Below are positions 59,238 to 64,000 of a DNA stretch of 64,000 nt, piece by piece. This stretch comes from JAEVLT01 sp044598425 (GTDB taxonomy: Bacteria; Bacillota; Bacilli; Bacillales; Cytobacillaceae). A model generated the notes under the pieces. The model ran no database searches and was not told the DNA's origin. It worked only from the letters and a program-made list of their open reading frames with translations. The first letter of the stretch is position 1; each line of letters begins with the position of its first letter. Position numbers and translations under genes: made by a program. The stretch is taken from assembly GCA_044598425.1 (NCBI GenBank), contig CP172536.1, positions 1,736,001 to 1,800,000 on the forward strand, written 5' to 3'.

Positions 59238-62200
59238 GGAAATGAACCGGAGAGGATTTTTAAAAGCACTTGGAACCTTCGGTGCGGTGGCTGTAATCGG
59301 TCCAGCATTTTTAGGACCCGTTAAACAAGTGATTGGCGGAGTCTGGACAGATACACCACATGGAATTGGCACTGATTACCAAGACTATACAGCTGAAAAT
59401 GTGATCTTCACTTCTTGCCAGCAGTGCAACGCAACATGTACGATTAAAACGTATATTATGGCTGGAAGTGCGGCAAGCCCTTATTCTTCATTAGTGAGAA
59501 AAATTGCCGGGAACCAATACAGCCCATTAAATATGGTACCATATGGACATATCAACTATGACACTCCGGTAACAGCTGCGGTTCAAGGAACCGGTGATGT
59601 TGCAAAAATTGGCCGTGGCTTCCGCGGAGGCCGCACATGCTTAAAGGGGCAGGCGGGGATTCAAACGGCATATGACGCCTACCGTGTCCAAAAACCATTA
59701 AAACGCGTTGGTAAAAGGGGAAGCGGCGTTTGGAAAACCATCACGTGGGAACAGGCGTATAAAGAAATTCTTGAAGGTAGCACAGACCTTGGCACCCCTG
59801 GTTTAAAACAAATTTGGGCCTATGCTCCTAAAGAACAAGTAATGGGAGACTGGGAAAAAGTTAAAGCCGGGACCATGGATAAAGCTGACTTTGCTAAGAA
59901 GTATAAGGATATTTTAATTGATACCAATCATCCAGATCTAGGACCAAAATCAAATCAAATTGCAATCATGGCTGGACACCGCCGCGATTTTATCGAGCGT
60001 CTGGCAGAAGGCAGCTTGGGTACTGCCAATTATTATGACCACGGCGGAGTCTGTGGAATTACAAGTGTAATGGGAAATGTCCGTTCGTTTGACGCGGAAA
60101 ATCCTAAAAAACGGATGATCCCGGATTATGAAAATGCGGAATACGTTCTTGTTTGGGGAACCAATCCAATGACCGCCAACCGTGGTCCAACTACCTTTGC
60201 TCCACAAATTACAAACGCGATTGAACGCGGCATGAAAATGGTCGTCATTGATCCTCGTTTTAGTAAAACAGCTGAAAAAGCCCATATGTGGGTGCCTGTT
60301 AAACCAGGCGGCGATGGCGCGCTCGCTCTTGCCATGTGCCGATGGATCATTGAAAACAATCGCTTTGACGAAATTTATTTGCGCAATCCAAATAAGGAAG
60401 CAGCTGCTGTTGATGGGGAAACAACCTGGAGCGATGCTACCTTCCTTGTCAATGTCAGTGATAAAAAACGTCCGTTCCTGCGTGCCAAAGACATAGGAAT
60501 TGGCGCGGATGAATTTGTAGTTATGCAAAACGGCATCCCTAGTGCTCACACGAAAGCAATGAACGGGGATCTGGAGGTAACCACAGAAATCAATGGGATT
60601 AGAGTAAAGTCCGTCTTTACTCTCTTTAAAGAAAAAGTAATGGAAAAAACGATGCAGGAATATTCCGATATTTGTGAAGTTCCTGTTGAGCAAATTACGC
60701 AAATCGCCCGTGAATTTACTTCACACGGGAAGAAGGTCGGCATTCATGCTTACCGTGGACCGGCGATGCATGCCAATGGCTATTACAGTGTTCGTGCCAT
60801 CAATATGCTGAATCATCTTGTTGGAAACCACGATTGGAAGGGTGGCGACACTACTCTTAGTGCCAAATTCAAAATGAAAGAAGGACGCTATGATCTGCTA
60901 ACTGTTCCAAATGGGAATGAAGCATGGGGTATCCCGGTTACAAGGCATAAGATTCCTTATGAAAAAACGAGTTTATTCGCAAAAGATGGTTATCCTGCAA
61001 AACGTCCTTGGTATCCATTTGGTAACAAATTGGGCCAGGAATTGCTGCCAAGTTCAGCTGAAGGATACCCATATAAAATTCGCGCGTTATTGATGAATCG
61101 ACACTCTCCAATTATGTCGAACCCTCGTTCCGACATGCAGGAGAAATTTTTACAGGATCCAAAAGTCGTTGAACTAGTCGTTTCTTCCGATGTTGTGATT
61201 GGGGATTCAACCAAATTTGCAGATTATGTATTGCCGGATTTGTCCTATCTTGAAAGCTGGAATAATGAGGATATTTTCCCAATCATTAAGTATAAATTTG
61301 CCGGTGTCATCCAACCAGTTACACGGATCGTTCCCGATGCACGTCCAACCGAGCAGGTTTATATCGATCTATTAAAAGAAATGGGCTTGCCTGGCGTAGG
61401 TGAACACGCATTCGCGGATGGTTCTGCATTGAATCGGCCGGAAGATTATTACCTCAAACGTGTAGTCAATATTGCCTTTGATGGTAAAAAACCAGTACAG
61501 GATGCGAACAATGAAGAACTAGCAATTTTTGAAAAAGCACGTAAAAAAGCGTTAGGAAAATATTTTGATATCAATGTATTAAAAAATGCCGTTAAGCCGG
61601 AAGAATGGAAGAAAGTTGTTTATGTCTTAAACCGCGGGGGAAGATTCGAACCTCAAGGTGATGAATATATCGGAAACATGCAAAAGTATCAATGGGCCAA
61701 CCAAGTCTACTTCTACGATGAAAAAGCAGCAGGCTACAAGAGTGCCTATACCGGCGAGTTTTTTGAAGGGCTGCCAATTGTCGATGAAATCCGTCAATAT
61801 AATGGCGAGGTATATAAGACAAATGCGCCGCTGCAATTTATCAATTGGAAATCTCGTAATATGGCAACTCATCGGACGATTGGTAACGCTTGGTTGCGTG
61901 AAGTCCGCGATGAAAATTACTTATGGGTGAATCCGATTGACGCACGCAAAAAAGGCGTTAAAACTGGCGATGAAGTTTATATTGAATCAAGCTCTGCCAA
62001 AGTAAAAGCAAAAGCACTGGTTACACCGGGCATTAAACCAGGTGTCGTTGGAGCCAATTTCAGTTTTGGCCACCAGGCGTATGGGTCCGAAAGTGTCAAA
62101 ATTAACAGCAAAACGATCGAACCGCCGAAGAAATACAGTCATCTTCCATTCGACACCAATACACCGCTTCATGAAGAAACAGGCTATGCCGGGGGCCGAG

Positions 62201-62325
62201 GTAAAGGGTTCTCCGTAAACGCATTGACTGAAAAGGACAGCAGCTATTTTGAAGGATTCCTTGCCGATCTTCTCGTTGGCGGACCGGCACAGCAAGATGT
62301 ATTTGTGGACATCAAGAAAGCATAG
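59230..62325 (+). CDS. Molybdopterin oxidoreductase catalytic subunit (PsrA/TtrA/SrdA-like), Tat-exported
   Basis: This is a 1031-residue DMSO-reductase-family enzyme. The N-terminus carries the twin-arginine signal NRRGFLKALGTFGAVAVIG. A [4Fe-4S] site follows (CQQCNATC, then CLKGQAG). The segment GGVCGITSVMGN probably holds the Cys ligand of molybdenum, and the C-terminal molybdopterin-binding domain ends near the protein end. The length is nearer to tetrathionate and Bacillus selenate reductases (about 1000 residues) than to PsrA/PhsA (about 760). Gene order B-C-A equals that of srdBCA from a selenate-respiring Bacillus. The substrate is not decided. Confidence 0.93.
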   Translation: MSKEMNRRGFLKALGTFGAVAVIGPAFLGPVKQVIGGVWTDTPHGIGTDYQDYTAENVIFTSCQQCNATCTIKTYIMAGSAASPYSSLVRKIAGNQYSPLNMVPYGHINYDTPVTAAVQGTGDVAKIGRGFRGGRTCLKGQAGIQTAYDAYRVQKPLKRVGKRGSGVWKTITWEQAYKEILEGSTDLGTPGLKQIWAYAPKEQVMGDWEKVKAGTMDKADFAKKYKDILIDTNHPDLGPKSNQIAIMAGHRRDFIERLAEGSLGTANYYDHGGVCGITSVMGNVRSFDAENPKKRMIPDYENAEYVLVWGTNPMTANRGPTTFAPQITNAIERGMKMVVIDPRFSKTAEKAHMWVPVKPGGDGALALAMCRWIIENNRFDEIYLRNPNKEAAAVDGETTWSDATFLVNVSDKKRPFLRAKDIGIGADEFVVMQNGIPSAHTKAMNGDLEVTTEINGIRVKSVFTLFKEKVMEKTMQEYSDICEVPVEQITQIAREFTSHGKKVGIHAYRGPAMHANGYYSVRAINMLNHLVGNHDWKGGDTTLSAKFKMKEGRYDLLTVPNGNEAWGIPVTRHKIPYEKTSLFAKDGYPAKRPWYPFGNKLGQELLPSSAEGYPYKIRALLMNRHSPIMSNPRSDMQEKFLQDPKVVELVVSSDVVIGDSTKFADYVLPDLSYLESWNNEDIFPIIKYKFAGVIQPVTRIVPDARPTEQVYIDLLKEMGLPGVGEHAFADGSALNRPEDYYLKRVVNIAFDGKKPVQDANNEELAIFEKARKKALGKYFDINVLKNAVKPEEWKKVVYVLNRGGRFEPQGDEYIGNMQKYQWANQVYFYDEKAAGYKSAYTGEFFEGLPIVDEIRQYNGEVYKTNAPLQFINWKSRNMATHRTIGNAWLREVRDENYLWVNPIDARKKGVKTGDEVYIESSSAKVKAKALVTPGIKPGVVGANFSFGHQAYGSESVKINSKTIEPPKKYSHLPFDTNTPLHEETGYAGGRGKGFSVNALTEKDSSYFEGFLADLLVGGPAQQDVFVDIKKA

Positions 62326-62341
62326 GAAGGAGTGAACGAAA

Positions 62342-62932
62342 GTGAACGATTTGCTCGAAGTAAAGAATGGGTTACTAACCTTAACAAATATTTTATCAAC
62401 TGTATGGCTTGGAGATTGGGATCAGTATGAAAAAGTTCTCTCTGAATTGCCGGATGAATTAAAAAAACAGCTGCCCTTCCATTCCTATTATAAGCGGGAA
62501 GAAGTTGACCTATGGTATCAAAATCATTTCGATATTCCTGGTGATCACTTTGTTTCTCCTTATTTTTCAACCTATTCTGCTCAAGAGAAAGGGAACAGCG
62601 AAGAAACCAACAAAGAATTGCTTTGTTTGATCGGCACTTATGAAAAAGTAGGTTTCTATTATCCGTTGGAAAAGAAATTGTATCCCGATCACATTGCGAG
62701 TTTAAGCGTCTTTCTTGGCTCCATCATCCGAGAGGAAATTCAGGCTGAAAAAAACGAAGATCAAGAGTCCCTGAAACCATTGCAACAGATGCGAATAGAG
62801 GTTGTAGAACAATATTTGACACCGCTTCTGAACGGACTTAAAAACGCTGCAGAAACAAAGGTTCATCATGCTTTTTTAAAAGAATTTATTGCCTTTTACT
62901 CGGAATTCATCGCCAAAGAGGTCTTGTACTAA
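62342..62932 (+). CDS. TorD/DmsD-family molybdoenzyme chaperone
   Basis: This is a 196-residue, all-helical, acidic protein. It has the family features FHSYYKREEVDLWYQNHFDI and VFLGSIIREEIQAEK-like stretches with the typical late helix VHHAFLKEFIAFYSEFIAKE. It would bind the Tat signal of the catalytic subunit until the cofactor is in. The start is GTG 62342, with AAGGAG 9 bases upstream. It is the last gene of the operon and is followed by a terminator. Confidence 0.85.
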   Translation: MNDLLEVKNGLLTLTNILSTVWLGDWDQYEKVLSELPDELKKQLPFHSYYKREEVDLWYQNHFDIPGDHFVSPYFSTYSAQEKGNSEETNKELLCLIGTYEKVGFYYPLEKKLYPDHIASLSVFLGSIIREEIQAEKNEDQESLKPLQQMRIEVVEQYLTPLLNGLKNAAETKVHHAFLKEFIAFYSEFIAKEVLY

Positions 62933-62942
62933 GTAATTAAAC

Positions 62943-62980
62943 AAAATCGGCATATCTCAATGAGGTATGCCGATTTTTTA
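62943..62980 (+). terminator. Terminator of the molybdoreductase operon
   Basis: The arms AAAATCGGCATA (62943-62954) and TATGCCGATTTT (62966-62977) are followed by T. The stem starts 10 bases after the chaperone stop. Confidence 0.9.
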
Positions 62981-62999
62981 CCAATAGGAAGCACAAGCC

Positions 63000-63266
63000 T
63001 TAGTGCTGGCGAACGAATACGGCTACACCAAAGACGCTAAATCTTTGCTGGGAAACTAAACGAAAGCCATTTTGCAATAGACAGTCTCTCGCATCAACAT
63101 AGCGCTGGCCGCTTCGTAAAAATCTGCGGCAAGGGTCTGCGCTGCCAATAACGGCTGCGTCAACGATAGTACGGAAAGAACGCGGACGCAGCGGATTCCT
63201 TGACCAGAGGATGGTTACCACATCCGGAGGCCTTGGAATGGATACATGGGAACTGGAACTATACAT
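63000..63266 (-). CDS. Hypothetical protein, 88 residues
   Basis: I do not recognise this protein. It is rich in Ser, Arg and Val (MYSSSSHVSIPRPPDVVTIL, DAAVIGSADPCRRFLRSGQR) without membrane segments. The ATG has an ideal GGAGGTGAT 5 bases upstream, which makes it very likely a real gene. Nothing in the neighbourhood fixes its role. Confidence 0.75.
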   Translation of the reverse strand: MYSSSSHVSIPRPPDVVTILWSRNPLRPRSFRTIVDAAVIGSADPCRRFLRSGQRYVDARDCLLQNGFRLVSQQRFSVFGVAVFVRQH

Positions 63267-63400
63267 ATGATCACCTCCATTCTTGTAAAGCTACTATAGT
63301 AAATGCAAACAGTGAAAAGCTTGTCTAATGAAAAAAACTAGAAAGATTTTAATTTTTCTCTCGTTCAGCAAAATGAGTTCACAAAAATTCCAAAAATATA

Positions 63401-63428
63401 TTGCAATATACAGAAAATTATGTAAAAT
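63401..63428 (+). promoter_or_regulatory. Promoter of the CoA-transferase leader transcript
   Basis: TTGCAA (63401-63406), 16 bases and TAAAAT (63423-63428) give a fair SigA promoter. Transcription would start near 63435, giving an about 200-base leader. Confidence 0.5.
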
Positions 63429-63436
63429 AAAAAGTA

Positions 63437-63592
63437 ACCATTCTTCGTCCCTATCTGTCTTACCACAGAAGGAAGGGAAGAATGCTCGTACTCACATTTG
63501 ACTGTTAAGATTCCATTGCTCATCTTTTGCCGGATGCTGTTCATGGTTCAAAAGCCAGTCCTTGCCACTTTTGTGATAGGGCTGGCTTTTTG
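63437..63592 (+). ncRNA. Structured 5' leader with terminator-like hairpin (possible attenuator)
   Basis: Two elements are seen. The first is an imperfect long stem, CATTCTTCGTCCCT with AGGAAGGGAAGAATG (about 63441-63484). The second is a strong terminator, AAAAGCCAGTCC with GGGCTGGCTTTTT (about 63548-63592), ending 42 bases before the CoA-transferase start. Between them a minimal frame with GGAAGGG upstream reads MLVLTFDC (63482-63508). This fits transcription attenuation, but I do not recognise a known riboswitch or T-box. An alternative is that the hairpin ends an independent small RNA. The 367-base gap holds nothing else. Confidence 0.45.
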
Positions 63593-63633
63593 CGTTGAAA
63601 GGAGAATGTTTGTTTGAAAAGAGAGGTGGAAAC

Positions 63634-64000
63634 ATGGCCGGGGCACTGGCAAATATAAAAGTCTTGGATTTAACAAGAGTACTGGCGGGACCCTATTGTA
63701 CGATGATCTTGGCCGACCTTGGAGCAGATGTCATAAAAGTGGAAGCCCCTGGGGGAAGTGACGAAACGAGGGGGTGGGGGCCTCCATTTCAAAATAATGT
63801 AAGCGCTTATTTTCTGTGTGCCAATCGAAACAAACGCAGTTTGACCGTTAATTTGAAAACGGAAGAAGGGAGAGAGATTATTCGGACGCTTGCCAAAGAG
63901 GCGGATGTGCTGATTCACAATTTTAAAACAGGGTCGATGGAAAAATGGCTATTAGACTATGAACGCATGAAAGAAATAAATCCACGGCTTGTTTACTGCT
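63634..64000 (+). CDS. Family III CoA-transferase (CaiB/BaiF), 3' truncated by window end
   Basis: The frame starts at ATG 63634 after GAGAGGTGG and stays open to the last base. The N-terminus ALANIKVLDLTRVLAGPYCT with ILADLGADVIKVEAPGGSDE is the signature of the CaiB/BaiF family, and NRNKRSLTVNLKTEEGREI follows as expected. Family III enzymes move CoA between organic acids. The 122 visible residues include no full active site (the catalytic Asp lies further on). It links the end of the window back to organic acid catabolism. Confidence 0.92.
   Translation, partial: MAGALANIKVLDLTRVLAGPYCTMILADLGADVIKVEAPGGSDETRGWGPPFQNNVSAYFLCANRNKRSLTVNLKTEEGREIIRTLAKEADVLIHNFKTGSMEKWLLDYERMKEINPRLVYC

Noticed and set aside
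59230..62325. Nitrate reductase or formate dehydrogenase
   Set aside because: The neighbours are NrfD and four-cluster ferredoxin subunits, not NarHIJ or FdhI, and the Tat signal and size fit the PsrA/TtrA/SrdA group.
63437..63592. T-box or known riboswitch before the CoA-transferase
   Set aside because: No AGGGTGGNACCGCG-like T-box antiterminator sequence and no recognised aptamer core was found, so it was left as an unassigned leader.
63799..63814. cre-like TGTAAGCGCTTATT
   Set aside because: It lies inside the CoA-transferase coding frame and misses the final CA of the consensus.
1..64000. CRISPR arrays, phage modules, insertion sequences
   Set aside because: No regularly spaced repeats, integrase, transposase, capsid or tail genes were seen on either strand.

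Overview
The window comes from a low-to-mid GC, endospore-forming Firmicute of the Bacillaceae. The evidence is a GerA-type germinant receptor operon, a sporulation-kinase-like sensor, strong GGAGG-type ribosome binding sites, frequent TTG/GTG starts, SigA-type promoters and a CcpA-like cre site. No rRNA, tRNA, CRISPR array or intact transposon was seen. The genus cannot be fixed from the sequence alone.

Layout. (1) 1-8.6 kb holds the 3' part of a germinant receptor operon (A-C-B order, as in gerK), a converging PAS histidine kinase, two exporters (EamA, MFS), a DCC-family protein and a GNAT acetyltransferase. (2) 8.8-31.5 kb is a large acyl-CoA catabolic region: three acyl-CoA dehydrogenases, two short-chain dehydrogenases, a split MaoC hydratase, two CoA ligases, two thiolases, two PaaI thioesterases, a class II aldolase, a PanE-like reductase, an APH-type kinase, a ComB-like protein, an esterase and a full Liv-type ABC importer. 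Two promoters carry the same 22-bp palindrome, so an unseen TetR-like repressor probably controls them. The 18.9-26.8 kb half pairs an ACAD10/11-like dehydrogenase with an APH-like kinase, which suggests a 4-hydroxyacyl-CoA (levulinate-like) route. (3) 31.5-41.5 kb is a patchwork of intact genes (M20 amidohydrolase, alpha/beta hydrolase, LysR, metallophosphoesterase, GIY-YIG, SteT-like permease) and gene remnants (pucR, allC, a sodium:solute symporter, tatD), plus a probable dispersed repeat.

(4) 41.6-52.0 kb is a persulfide/reactive sulfur regulon: CstR, several rhodaneses, TusA-like and DsrE-like sulfur carriers, a rhodanese-persulfide dioxygenase, a sulfite/sulfur exporter, glutaredoxin, DUF302, a CoA-disulfide reductase-rhodanese-TusA fusion, a methyltransferase, and a membrane protein/TlpA pair. 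Six promoter regions carry the same ATACC(N)GGTAT-type dyad, which I read as CstR operators.

(5) 52.1-63.0 kb encodes a three-component sensor (orphan periplasmic binding protein, membrane histidine kinase, NtrC-type regulator) followed by tatA and a molybdoenzyme operon in B-C-A order with a TorD-like chaperone. A textbook -24/-12 sigma-54 promoter and two tandem 13-bp dyads upstream link the regulator to the operon. The enzyme belongs to the polysulfide/tetrathionate/selenate reductase group; its substrate is not decided. (6) The window ends with a small conserved-looking gene, a structured leader with a terminator-like hairpin, and the start of a family III CoA-transferase gene.

Together, regions 4 and 5 look like a sulfur (or selenium) oxyanion respiration unit placed beside the machinery that detoxifies the persulfides and sulfite it would create.
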